Shown here: positions 42,168 through 50,973 of the stretch, piece by piece
How positions within the stretch are numbered: the stretch's first letter is position 1
Layout: each line of letters begins with the position of its first letter
Origin: Pseudomonadales bacterium
GTDB taxonomy: Bacteria; Pseudomonadota; Gammaproteobacteria; Pseudomonadales; Azotimanducaceae
Length of the DNA: 64,000 nt
Direction of reading: 5' to 3'
Assembly: GCA_012103505.1 (NCBI GenBank)
Contig: WLWP01000001.1
Location: forward strand, 2,728,001-2,792,000
Position numbers and translations under genes: made by a program
The notes under the pieces: generated by a model
The model's input: only the letters and a program-made list of their open reading frames with translations
What the model was told of the DNA's origin: nothing
Databases searched by the model: none

Positions 42168-44108
42168 CTACTCTCCTAACGCTATTTTTAACGGATCGAG
42201 CCAGGGCTTAAAATGCCGCCATTGCTCCAGACTATCAGTGAATATAGGCTGGCGAACTTGTTCAGAACTCGGAGTCCGAATATTTCTTTCGGTCTCAAAA
42301 AAATTGAGACAAGCCTCCTCAAAGTCCAAACCAACAAAATCTAAAATTCGACGCACTTCACCTTCGAGGTCTACTACGACATCTTCGTGCTGCACCCGCA
42401 ATACGAAACCTGGCAGAACATCATCCCAATGGGACATTAGGTCGACATAGTCACTGTAGTATCGACCAACGTCAGTAAGGTCGTAGCTGAATTCCTGCCC
42501 CTCAGCAAATAGTTGCTTGTAGCCACTGAAGCAACACGCCATGGGCTCCCTTCGCGCATCAATAACTTTTGGGTTCGGTAAGATCATTTTGATCAAACCT
42601 ATGTGGCGAAAATTGTTTGGCATCTTGTCGATGAAGAAAGGCGCTCCAGCACGATGAATTTTCGTTTCTTCTATATACGCTCGACCGAATTCAGCGCACT
42701 CGTCGGCAGTCAACTCCGGCAGCACCGCCGGGTAGCCACTACCTGATCGACGCCGCAAACGTTGTGACAGTGATAAAACGTTCGGCAGCTCTAGAGTCCC
42801 ATCAACCTGGCTATGGGACGACAAAATTTGTTCTAACAAGGTCGAACCGGATCTGGGTAGCCCCAGGATAAAAATTGGATCCAGGACATCCGCGCCAGAG
42901 GTGGCATGGTCTGCAAAAAACCTGGTATCACAGACCGCCTTAGTCTCCGCCATTTCTTCTTGCATGCGATCTGGGTCATAACGACTTTGAGCTTTTTTCA
43001 GACGATTGCCCTGCTCATAGTAGGCAAATGCTGTTTCGTACTCAGCCTGGTCTTCATACGCCTTTGCTAACGCGAAGTTTAGATAGACGCGATCCATAAA
43101 CCCTAGATTACCGTCGGCCTCTACCGTCTGCATGTGACTAACTTCGGCGTCGTCGAAACGATAGACCTTCAGGTTTGCGAGAGAGTAATAGCTCTCTCCG
43201 TGTGCAGGATGTTCAGCAATCGCAGCGCGATACTTCTTGACCGCCTCTTCTGTGCGACCAGCCGTCTTAAGTGCATGACCGTACGTGACGAGCGTACGCG
43301 CATCTCCGGGCACATGTACAAGCACCTGATCTAACAGTGACATCGCAACGTCATAAGCCCCCGTCTGCATATGTTCTATCGCGCAAAGCGACTTTACTTG
43401 AGGGTTTTCTGGATAGGCGGACAACAGCTTCTGTGCTTGTTCTAGGGCTGCTTGAAATTTTTGCCGCTTACGGAGAATCTGCACGTACTCCATTCGCACC
43501 TGCAAGTCTGCGGGGGCAAAAGTCGCAGCACTTTCCAACAAGAACTCAGCGTCATGCAAGATCCCCAACCGAGTCGCGATATCCGCGAGGAGCCGTATGC
43601 CTTCTACATTCTCGGGGTGCTGTTGGAGAAAATTTCGACACAACGTTTCGGCTTTAAGGAGTTTGTTTTGCGCAAGTAGATCCATCGCCGCCACTAGCGG
43701 CTGAGGAGTTTTCAACAAGTTGTCCAACTGAACCTGCAACGCTATCGCTTGTCGATCACGACGCATGCCTTGCAACAGCGTAATACTCTCGCGCATGCTC
43801 GATGCCAATGCGGGGTTTAAGGCTATGGCTCGGCCATACGCTTCTATTGCCTGAGGTGGATTACCCAGGTCCCTATATACATGGCCTTCTTCTTGGTGCG
43901 CGCGACTATGTGAAGGTGCTAAAACTTTGAGACGTTCAAGTGTTTCGAGCGAATTGTCGTAGAGTCGAGCATAGCGACATGCGACGGCTTGGAGATACAG
44001 CGCTTCGAGGTCATGGGGATCTTCGTTGAGAAGATCCGCGAGCTGACTCAAGGCGAGCGGAAGCTCGCCTTTCGCAAGTATGCCTTTGATCTTTGCAAGA
44101 TCAGGCAC
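42168..44108 (-). CDS. TPR-containing sulfotransferase family protein
   Basis: A 646-residue protein. The first 380 residues are TPR repeats (several copies of an A-x-x-x-Y-x-x-A-L-x-x-x-P pattern). The C-terminal third is a sulfotransferase domain: the PAPS 5'-phosphosulfate motif LGLPRSGSTLLEQIL begins at residue 415, followed by LELPNVLSL and a second region VIDARREPMACCFSGYKQLF. These bind PAPS and transfer sulfate to an alcohol or amine. Such TPR-sulfotransferases are abundant in marine bacteria, usually with unknown acceptors. The GTG start is six bases after the TonB receptor stop. The gene is cotranscribed with the receptor and the BCCT transporter. Confidence 0.85.
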   Translation of the reverse strand: MPDLAKIKGILAKGELPLALSQLADLLNEDPHDLEALYLQAVACRYARLYDNSLETLERLKVLAPSHSRAHQEEGHVYRDLGNPPQAIEAYGRAIALNPALASSMRESITLLQGMRRDRQAIALQVQLDNLLKTPQPLVAAMDLLAQNKLLKAETLCRNFLQQHPENVEGIRLLADIATRLGILHDAEFLLESAATFAPADLQVRMEYVQILRKRQKFQAALEQAQKLLSAYPENPQVKSLCAIEHMQTGAYDVAMSLLDQVLVHVPGDARTLVTYGHALKTAGRTEEAVKKYRAAIAEHPAHGESYYSLANLKVYRFDDAEVSHMQTVEADGNLGFMDRVYLNFALAKAYEDQAEYETAFAYYEQGNRLKKAQSRYDPDRMQEEMAETKAVCDTRFFADHATSGADVLDPIFILGLPRSGSTLLEQILSSHSQVDGTLELPNVLSLSQRLRRRSGSGYPAVLPELTADECAEFGRAYIEETKIHRAGAPFFIDKMPNNFRHIGLIKMILPNPKVIDARREPMACCFSGYKQLFAEGQEFSYDLTDVGRYYSDYVDLMSHWDDVLPGFVLRVQHEDVVVDLEGEVRRILDFVGLDFEEACLNFFETERNIRTPSSEQVRQPIFTDSLEQWRHFKPWLDPLKIALGE

Positions 44109-44113
44109 TGCGG

Positions 44114-46708
44114 CTAGAAATCGTAGGAGAAACGCAACCCAATCGTCTGCGGACGCGCATACGACACACGCTCTCGATCAAAGACAAAACTACGAGACAA
44201 TTCCGCTTCTTCATCGAAGAGGTTTTCCACGAAAAGTTCTGCAGACCACTCATCGGAGGAAACGCCGACTGTTATGCCAGTCAAAACCCAACTGTCAGAT
44301 TCCGAGTTGTTGATTACTATCACATCACTCTGTGCAGTTGATGAATAGGACACATGAGGCATCACATGGAAAAGCATTCCTGAATCCGAAGACCATTGGT
44401 ACCGAGCCCGGAGGTTGCCTTGGAAGCTAGGTGCGAACGCCAACTCATCACCCTTACGCACATCATTTGTCGGTGTAAGAACTTTCGTAATCTCAGTATC
44501 TAAAATCGAAACTGCGCCAGAAACAGTCAAATTGTCAGTCGCGTTCCAAATGAAATCCCCTTCCATGCCAAGGATTTCCGCGTCTGCCGCGTTGTCGGAG
44601 AAAAACAAGTTAACGATGCTCGGGTCGAAAATCGTCGTTTGTAGATTCTCAACTTCCACATAGAAGACACTACCATTGAATCGCAACGTGCCATCCAGTA
44701 GGTCAAGTTTCCATCCTGCTTCGTAGTTAACAACATCATCAGTATCCAACGCGAACGGGACGGTGTAACCGTTAGGACCAGCAGCACCGCCAGGACGATT
44801 CAATAATCCAGGCCGAAACCCCTCTGACCAGGTAGCGTAAATCAAGGCATTGTCAGTTGGCGTCCAGCTCGCTGTAAATTTTCCAATTACGCCATCGGTT
44901 TCCGCCGCATCTGGTGCGCGGAGAGCACCCACGACGGGGGCAGGCGTTGCCGGATCATTTATATCAGCGGTTGTGTAAGTAATATGGTTGGCAGGATCGC
45001 AGCTGTTGCGGAAGGTGAATTGACCGTCGCCGTTGTAAAGATCGCTAATATCGGTACCAAAAGCGTTCACGTCTGCTGCCGCACCGGAGTTACAGAACGA
45101 ACTGTTCGCGCTGCCATCAAAGTCCACCTCGATGTCATACCAACGTAAGCCCGCGGTTATTGACCACGTTTCACTCAAATCCCAAGAAACTTCGCCAAAA
45201 GCCGCTTTTTGTTCATCGGTTCTTCTGACGTCATTACGAAAGATAACATCAGCGGGAAACGGTCCAGCGTCTGACCGGTAACCTGTGGTGAATGGAAAAT
45301 TAGGTGCAAACGCACCGAAGGGTGCAGACACCGCAGCGCCGGGATAGGTAAAGTCATTGCGCTCAGTGAGCTCAAGATCGCTGTAGAAAAGCCCACCCGT
45401 GAAACGCACCGCATGCTCGGCAGGAGTCGTGACACGAAACTCATGGGACCAAACTTCGGTTTCAGTAGTTGAATCCACAAACAAATTGGGTGCTTGGCAG
45501 ACGCCGCTAGGTGCTGCTGCTCCCGGATAACTCACTGATCCATCACAGATGTAATACGGTAAATACTGACCAACGAACAAATAGTCGGTGTAATCTACAA
45601 TTTGATCGGTCTCGCGATCTGTAAAAGCACCCGCATACAAGACATTCAACGCACCAACTCTACCTTCGATCGTCAGGCTTGAATTCGTAAACTCGTCCTC
45701 TACTTCGTCAGCGCCGAATCGCTCAATTTCCATATCCCCAAGTTCTGGGTCGGCAAAAAAGACGCCGTCTACATCCAACGACTGTTGCATAACAGACGCG
45801 TTAACGCTCCAGTCTTCATCGATGTCCCAGACCGCGCTTAGACGGCCACCTTGGTATTTCGCCTCATTCGAATCGCTATCTCGACGGGCATTAGCCTGCA
45901 GTAACGTAACACCACTTAGATCGGCACCCGCTTGGATTCCAGCCCTGCCCGCAGAAACGGGCTCACCATTTGCGCGCACCGCCCCAGCAGATCGAAATCG
46001 AGCGCTTTCGCTAACGTCTCGAGTCCCAGCAACCTGATCGATGTAGCCACCTTGAGTGTCGGTGTAAGCGACTCCCCGAATTGCAAAATTATCAGCCAGC
46101 GACAAATTCAAAACCGCTTCCAACTTGCTGCTTGGGTCGCCATCTTTTGTAACCGAGGTACCGAGGTCGATACTCCCATATGTCTCAGACGGATCGGGTT
46201 TGTTGGTTATCAGTCGAACATTACCTGCTTGAGAACTCGAGCCGAAAAGCGTGCCCTGTGGACCGGACAGTACCTCGATACGATTTAGATCCGCGGCATA
46301 CACATCTAAGTTACGCCCTGGCTGTGACAGCGGCTGTTCATCAAGATAGAAAGCGACATTTGGAGCAAGCCCAGCGACACCGGCTGTAGTCAAATTTGGT
46401 GTAGTCGAGGCCAAGCCGCGAATATAAATCGTATTCTGACCTGGGCCGGATCCACCAGCAGTCACTCCAGGCAACTGAATGAGGTAGTCCTCAAAATTGT
46501 CAATGCCTAGATCGTTCATCGTGTCTTCGGTCAGGGCTTGTACCGCAATCGCTACATCTTGTAGTGGTACGGCACGTTTCGTGGCCGTGACGACAACTTC
46601 TTCAATTGCACGACTTTGCCCTGCGTCTTGGCTGATTGCCGGTGCTGCTGTCATAGAGGCAATAGCGGCGACCACAGCCTGATTGATCTTGGTACGTTGA
46701 AACTCCAA
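44114..46708 (-). CDS. TonB-dependent outer-membrane receptor
   Basis: An 864-residue receptor that imports a ligand across the outer membrane with energy from TonB. An N-terminal signal (INQAVVAAIASMTAAPAIS, ending at QD) is followed by the TonB box IEEVVVTATKR, the plug (LPGVTAGGSGPGQNTIYIRG, VLSGPQGTLFGSSSQAGNVRLIT) and a 22-stranded barrel ending ARPQTIGLRFSYDF. The ligand is unknown. The frame is open to 46735, but GGGGAG sits five bases ahead of a TTG at 46708, which gives a standard signal peptide. A MarR-type regulator diverges from it, and the sulfotransferase and transporter genes follow. Confidence 0.93.
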   Translation of the reverse strand: MEFQRTKINQAVVAAIASMTAAPAISQDAGQSRAIEEVVVTATKRAVPLQDVAIAVQALTEDTMNDLGIDNFEDYLIQLPGVTAGGSGPGQNTIYIRGLASTTPNLTTAGVAGLAPNVAFYLDEQPLSQPGRNLDVYAADLNRIEVLSGPQGTLFGSSSQAGNVRLITNKPDPSETYGSIDLGTSVTKDGDPSSKLEAVLNLSLADNFAIRGVAYTDTQGGYIDQVAGTRDVSESARFRSAGAVRANGEPVSAGRAGIQAGADLSGVTLLQANARRDSDSNEAKYQGGRLSAVWDIDEDWSVNASVMQQSLDVDGVFFADPELGDMEIERFGADEVEDEFTNSSLTIEGRVGALNVLYAGAFTDRETDQIVDYTDYLFVGQYLPYYICDGSVSYPGAAAPSGVCQAPNLFVDSTTETEVWSHEFRVTTPAEHAVRFTGGLFYSDLELTERNDFTYPGAAVSAPFGAFAPNFPFTTGYRSDAGPFPADVIFRNDVRRTDEQKAAFGEVSWDLSETWSITAGLRWYDIEVDFDGSANSSFCNSGAAADVNAFGTDISDLYNGDGQFTFRNSCDPANHITYTTADINDPATPAPVVGALRAPDAAETDGVIGKFTASWTPTDNALIYATWSEGFRPGLLNRPGGAAGPNGYTVPFALDTDDVVNYEAGWKLDLLDGTLRFNGSVFYVEVENLQTTIFDPSIVNLFFSDNAADAEILGMEGDFIWNATDNLTVSGAVSILDTEITKVLTPTNDVRKGDELAFAPSFQGNLRARYQWSSDSGMLFHVMPHVSYSSTAQSDVIVINNSESDSWVLTGITVGVSSDEWSAELFVENLFDEEAELSRSFVFDRERVSYARPQTIGLRFSYDF

Positions 46709-46939
46709 TTTAGCTCCCCAATTATTAGTGCTCAAATCAAATTGCGTTCGAGCTTTATATTTCTGTTGACGTTAACCGTGCGATTATAGAGGTTTTCGCC
46801 TCGAAATTACACGCAGGGTCATAAGCAGCGAAAAAAACGCATCAATTAGATCTATAGAACACAAAAGATTGTCTTTTCGATCGCAACTGCGTAGACCTAG
46901 AGCCCACGGCGACCACCAATCGGAAGACCCATTTGAGAC

Positions 46940-47434
46940 ATGAGTGAAATCAATCAAGAAGAACAGGTACTCATTAGCTTGCGCCAGATCATTCGTGCCA
47001 CAGACATTTACTCTCGTAAGCTCAGCAAAGAGGTAGGGTTAACTGCCCCGCAGTTACTGATCCTCCAAGCCATCAAAGGCCTTGGCGCAGTGTCGATTTC
47101 CAAGCTTTCGGAAGAAGTCAGCCTCAGTCAGGCAACAGTGACAAATATCATCGACCGCCTAGAAAGTAGAAGTCTCGTTGCAAGACACCGCAGCACCCAA
47201 GACAAACGAGTCGTGCATGCAACTCTTAGTGAAGAAGGCATGAAAAAAGTGGCGGAGGCGCCAACGCCCATCCAGAACACTTTCAGTAAACGTTACGCCG
47301 GTTTAGCAGAGTGGGAAAAATCAATGATTGTCGCCGCCTTCCAACGAGTTGCTGCGATGATGAACGCAGAGGAAATAGATGCATCCCCGGTCCTGCACGT
47401 GGGTGAAGCCATTGATCAACCTTCGACGAGCTAA
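46940..47434 (+). CDS. MarR family transcriptional regulator
   Basis: A 164-residue winged-helix regulator. The helix-turn-helix reads ISKLSEEVSLSQATVTNIIDRLESRSLVAR around residues 54-83, followed by the wing with RRSTQ-like RSTQDKRVVHATLSEEG. MarR proteins bind palindromes as dimers and respond to small ligands. It diverges from the TonB receptor with about 230 bases between starts, so it probably controls that receptor's operon and possibly itself. A 12-bp palindrome lies just after its stop codon. Confidence 0.9.
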   Translation: MSEINQEEQVLISLRQIIRATDIYSRKLSKEVGLTAPQLLILQAIKGLGAVSISKLSEEVSLSQATVTNIIDRLESRSLVARHRSTQDKRVVHATLSEEGMKKVAEAPTPIQNTFSKRYAGLAEWEKSMIVAAFQRVAAMMNAEEIDASPVLHVGEAIDQPSTS

Positions 47435-47454
47435 TCGCCAATCCTTAATCAATC

Positions 47455-47466
47455 AGTACATGTACT
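47455..47466. promoter_or_regulatory. 12-bp palindrome AGTACATGTACT
   Basis: AGTACATGTACT is an uninterrupted palindrome, 21 bases after the MarR stop and about 120 bases ahead of the outer-membrane barrel gene. It could be an operator for a winged-helix protein such as the neighbouring MarR, but a 12-bp palindrome also occurs by chance. Confidence 0.3.
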
Positions 47467-47553
47467 AACACAATCCCTCAATTGGGGGGGTTGTTTCTAA
47501 CGACTATCAGTGACACCGTACTAGCCGAGGGCGCTGGCCCAAATAAGTGAAGA

Positions 47554-47580
47554 AACCGAGGAAAACCGAGGAAAACCGAA
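47554..47580 (+). repeat. Tandem 10-bp repeats carrying a Shine-Dalgarno core
   Basis: AACCGAGGAA occurs at 47554 and 47564, with a partial third copy from 47574 running into the start codon at 47584. Each full unit holds a GAGGA core. The nearer one lies at a plausible, slightly long distance from the ATG. Confidence 0.75.
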
Positions 47581-47583
47581 ACT

Positions 47584-48843
47584 ATGAAACGCATCATCGT
47601 CCTTCTAGCCGCCTTGCTGTGCGCTCATAGCGCTTACGCAGTCATTCAACAACAAGTGTCCGTAGTCCCGACCGACAAACCTGCTGTCCGTACTGCAACT
47701 GTCAGTTTCAGTAGTGGCGATGTAGAAGTCGATGATGATGGCGACATTGTTATTACCTACTCCGGCGACAATCGCCGAGGCGGTGTCCTAACAGTCACAC
47801 CTGTTGATGGATCTCCTATTAACGTTACGATTCCCGCCAATGCTGCAGTCGTTGCGTTAAATCTACGAAATGGCACCGCGCTTCCGCAAAGAGGATCATC
47901 GCCTACATCTCGACCATCAGATAACCCCATCCGACTAGGCGTTACATATGGTATGGCGACTGGGGACATTCCCGCCATTACCTCCGGATTAGGAGAATCA
48001 GAGTCCGCGGGGCAAGAACGTACTGTCTTGCCATCCGAAGATGAATTCGACCTTGATATTGCGGGGTTGACGGCATCCTTTCCGGTTTTCGGTAACGCCA
48101 CTTTGACGCTTCATGCCGCGTCCGGTGACGGTGACGATGAGGGTGCGGCGACAATCGCTCCCGGCGGTATAAACGCGTACGCTGTCGCAACAGGTGATGT
48201 ACCCGGTGTCGGGACCGGGGCGTTCTTTGGCAGTGCTGGCGGCATGTCTTGGTCGTCACACGAATACGATTACGACAAGTTCCAAATTGGCTTTGGTGTA
48301 CCCTGTGATCTCTTCAACTTTTCCGAAAATTCTCAAACCATCGCCAGAGTAGATCTTACGTTCGCACGGTTTGATCAAGAATTCGACGCGATGAATGCTC
48401 CAATTTCTATCAGTGGTGTGAGCCACATGCTGCATCAAAAGGTTGACAGTGACCTACTGCAGTTGCGTCTGGGTATGGACTGGGTAATGCCAATAGACAA
48501 CGTTTGGTCGATTTCCCTTGGCGGCGGCTTGTCTTACCAACGACTCGACTCAGACTTCAAATCTCATGAAGAATTCGACCTGTTCGGCAGTGTAAGTTCG
48601 CTAAATCTTCGCGATGATGAAACGGAGAACGACTTCGGCGGGCATGTGAGAGCAGGTGTCAATGCAGACCTGGGGAGGTTTACGCTAGGCTTGAATGCAA
48701 TGTATGAAAGTGGACTATCAACACCTGGCATTAGAAATCTAAATAGCGGCGACGATAACTTCCTCAATGGATTAGTCTCAGGTTTAACCAGCGAAGATTC
48801 TGACAATCTCTACTATGCACTGACTGTGGGCGTCAAACTCTAA
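47584..48843 (+). CDS. Exported outer-membrane beta-barrel-like protein
   Basis: A 419-residue protein with a signal peptide (KRIIVLLAALLCAHSAYA). The first 100 mature residues form an unassigned domain with a VSFSSGDVEVDDDGDIVITY pattern. After about residue 115 the sequence alternates polar and hydrophobic residues in strands such as WSISLGGGLSYQRLDSDF and FTLGLNAMYESGL, and ends in LYYALTVGVKL, consistent with a C-terminal outer-membrane barrel. Function is unknown. It precedes the subtilase and the giant-protein genes and may form the outer-membrane part of their system, or may be independent. Confidence 0.65.
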   Translation: MKRIIVLLAALLCAHSAYAVIQQQVSVVPTDKPAVRTATVSFSSGDVEVDDDGDIVITYSGDNRRGGVLTVTPVDGSPINVTIPANAAVVALNLRNGTALPQRGSSPTSRPSDNPIRLGVTYGMATGDIPAITSGLGESESAGQERTVLPSEDEFDLDIAGLTASFPVFGNATLTLHAASGDGDDEGAATIAPGGINAYAVATGDVPGVGTGAFFGSAGGMSWSSHEYDYDKFQIGFGVPCDLFNFSENSQTIARVDLTFARFDQEFDAMNAPISISGVSHMLHQKVDSDLLQLRLGMDWVMPIDNVWSISLGGGLSYQRLDSDFKSHEEFDLFGSVSSLNLRDDETENDFGGHVRAGVNADLGRFTLGLNAMYESGLSTPGIRNLNSGDDNFLNGLVSGLTSEDSDNLYYALTVGVKL

Positions 48844-48862
48844 GCCGGAGGGCCACTCAAAA

Positions 48863-48888
48863 CCGAATCGAGCTTCGGCTCGATTCGG
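48863..48888 (+). promoter_or_regulatory. 11-bp hairpin with UUCG tetraloop
   Basis: CCGAATCGAGC, loop TTCG and GCTCGATTCGG form a perfect stem of 11 bp closed by the very stable C(UUCG)G loop. No T-tract follows, so it is unlikely to be a complete intrinsic terminator. It lies between the barrel and subtilase genes, 20 bases before the subtilase start, and may tune mRNA stability or translation. Confidence 0.65.
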
Positions 48889-48908
48889 ACATTACAAGGA
48901 ACTGTGTG

Positions 48909-50333
48909 ATGGACAGAGTTGCTGGAATATTCGCGCTGACAGCACTTGTCACTGTAACTGCACTCTCACCCAGCCTTGCCTTCGCAAACCCACCAGACGA
49001 CCCTTACTACTCCTCACAAAATTCATGGCAGCAGGGCTATCCGGATCAATGGGGTTTGCACGCCATTGGTTTTACCGATACAGATGATTCTGCATGGAAT
49101 ATCGAAAATGGCATTGCGAATCCGGTCATCGTCGCTGTTCTCGACACCGGTCTAGACTATTTCCATCCAGATCTAGATCCCGCCAACATTTGGCAAAACC
49201 GTGCGGAAATAGACAACGGTATCGATGATGACAACAACGGCTATGTCGACGACATTCTCGGCTGGAACTTCGTTGAGGACAACAACAATCCGTGGGATTT
49301 CTCATCACACGGAACACACGTTGCGGGAATAATCGGCGCGGCTTCAAACAACGGCCAAGGAGTGAGTGGGATAAATTGGGGTGTCCAGATTATGGCCCTT
49401 AAGGTTATGAACTTTACTGGCAGAGGACGCACGGTGCCCTTGGCGGGTGCCATTTACTACGCCGTAGACAACGGCGCAAAAGTCATCAACCTTAGTCTCG
49501 GTGCCGTAGATAACTCTCTCATTCAAAAAGAAGCGATCGACTACGCACATAAGAACGGTGTGTTGGTTGTTGTCGCTGCCGGTAATGCCAATCAAGATAC
49601 AGCGGTCGTTACTCCAGCGGGATTAGACAACGTTGTGACGGTAGCCGCAGTCACTCCAGATGGTGAACGCGCGGGATTTTCAAACTGGGGAGACGCCGTA
49701 GACATCGCAGCTCCTGGCGTCGATATACTATCTTTACGCGCGCGTCGAACTGATCTATCCCTCGTTGCCGGTCTTGAAGGCTATGAGCCAGGGCAGGCTT
49801 TTGTTGGTCAACAAAATAGATACTACAGAGCCACAGGGACATCGTTTGCCGCGCCGTTTGTATCAGGTGCTGCGTCTCTACTTTATGCACAAAGACCGAA
49901 CATCTCTCCCGTAGAAGTAAAACGCCTGATTCTACAATCTGCGCAGGATATCGATACACCAGGCAGCGATCTCAACACTGGCTACGGTGCACTAGACATC
50001 CAAGCCGCACTTTCGGCAGACACAGAATTCTACTTAGACGCCGCACTAACATCAGTGCAAGTTACCCAACAAGGCAAGAAAGCCATCCTACAGACACTAG
50101 GTAGCGTAGCTGCTGACAAGCTAAAAAAAGCTTGGATTGAAATCGGCTCTGGAGAGCAGCCGAAGAAGTGGACAAAGGTAGGCAGCGAAATCAAGAAGTC
50201 CATAACAGAGGATGTTCTCAACGAGATTGATGCGAAGAACTTTTCAGGCTCTAGCGTTTGGATCCTAAAGCTAGTGGCAGAACATAAGAACGGACGTCAG
50301 CGTGAGTCACGATTTGTGTTGAATCTGAACTAA
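48909..50333 (+). CDS. Secreted subtilisin-like serine protease (S8) without propeptide
   Basis: A 474-residue exported protease. After a signal peptide (about 1-26) the mature start follows directly, with DPYYSSQNSW and a DQWGLHAIG motif like the one that opens mature subtilases. The I9-like propeptide that normally sits between signal and catalytic domain is absent. The triad is Asp79 (VAVLDTG), His134 (SHGTHVAG) and Ser312 (GTSFAAP). An Asn/Asp-rich Ca-binding-like insertion lies around residues 98-118. The last 110 residues form a small unassigned domain. The ATG at 48909 follows AAGGA. One base after its stop the gene for the propeptide-like protein begins. Confidence 0.88.
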   Translation: MDRVAGIFALTALVTVTALSPSLAFANPPDDPYYSSQNSWQQGYPDQWGLHAIGFTDTDDSAWNIENGIANPVIVAVLDTGLDYFHPDLDPANIWQNRAEIDNGIDDDNNGYVDDILGWNFVEDNNNPWDFSSHGTHVAGIIGAASNNGQGVSGINWGVQIMALKVMNFTGRGRTVPLAGAIYYAVDNGAKVINLSLGAVDNSLIQKEAIDYAHKNGVLVVVAAGNANQDTAVVTPAGLDNVVTVAAVTPDGERAGFSNWGDAVDIAAPGVDILSLRARRTDLSLVAGLEGYEPGQAFVGQQNRYYRATGTSFAAPFVSGAASLLYAQRPNISPVEVKRLILQSAQDIDTPGSDLNTGYGALDIQAALSADTEFYLDAALTSVQVTQQGKKAILQTLGSVAADKLKKAWIEIGSGEQPKKWTKVGSEIKKSITEDVLNEIDAKNFSGSSVWILKLVAEHKNGRQRESRFVLNLN

Positions 50334-50334
50334 C

Positions 50335-50973
50335 GTGTTAGCAACGCTGACAATAGCCTGTCGTCGTGCACTCTCTGCAACGGCATTTCTAGCTACTGCA
50401 TCGTCGCTATTTTTGTCAATGCCTACAGTCGCCTCATCAGCCGGTGGCTCAGAGATTGGCATTATCTACCAAGGCAACACTAATCCAGAAATAGCGCTCG
50501 CTGAATTACTTGGCGAGTTCGGCTCTGAAGTTACAGGGACTGTGTTACGACCTGAGGGTGGCGGGTATCTAGTCAGCATCACCAAACCCGAAGATCCGGA
50601 TGTCAGTTCAGCCTTAATGAGCGCGTTAGGTTCTGGCTCACGAATCAGGCATGTCGAGTCAAATGTCTGCTATGAGTTTTACCCGGAGCGTAGCCCTAAC
50701 GAAGAACGAGCTCTGCACACACCTAACCCACCTACTCCGGCGGATTTCCTAAACGGCGATCGTCCAGAGTGGACAGACGAAGGACTGACCTCGTCTGAGA
50801 CGGAAACCGGCGGACGCGAATATCATTCAACGACACGCACGAACAACTCACAGCTCCACCCAAACTCGGCGCACGGTAGGTTGGACCATGGTCAGGGATC
50901 CGGGCGGTGGTACGATTCCTCCCGAAACGCCAGGGGGATCGATACCTCCCGAATACGACTCCATGAGTTGTGA
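50335..50973 (+). CDS. Exported protein with subtilase-propeptide-like domain (start of frameshifted giant gene)
   Basis: A 212-residue frame. A signal peptide covers about residues 1-35. Residues 40-115 read like an I9/subtilase propeptide: ALAELLGEFGSEVTG, GGGYLVSITKPE and the ending RIRHVESNVCYEFYPE, comparable to the V-E-P-N-Y ending of propeptides before NDPYY. The adjacent subtilase lacks this part. The last 60 residues (from about HSTTRTNN) are low complexity and probably out of frame: the next frame (50888-53119) overlaps and has no signal peptide. It may therefore be the N-terminal part of one long protein rather than a complete gene. The GTG start is one base after the protease stop. 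Confidence 0.65.
   Translation: MLATLTIACRRALSATAFLATASSLFLSMPTVASSAGGSEIGIIYQGNTNPEIALAELLGEFGSEVTGTVLRPEGGGYLVSITKPEDPDVSSALMSALGSGSRIRHVESNVCYEFYPERSPNEERALHTPNPPTPADFLNGDRPEWTDEGLTSSETETGGREYHSTTRTNNSQLHPNSAHGRLDHGQGSGRWYDSSRNARGIDTSRIRLHEL

Noticed and set aside
47468..47500. Weak hairpin ACAATCCC / GGGGGTTGT after the MarR gene as terminator
   Set aside because: The stem needs G-T pairs and the T-run is broken, so I do not call it, though it remains possible.
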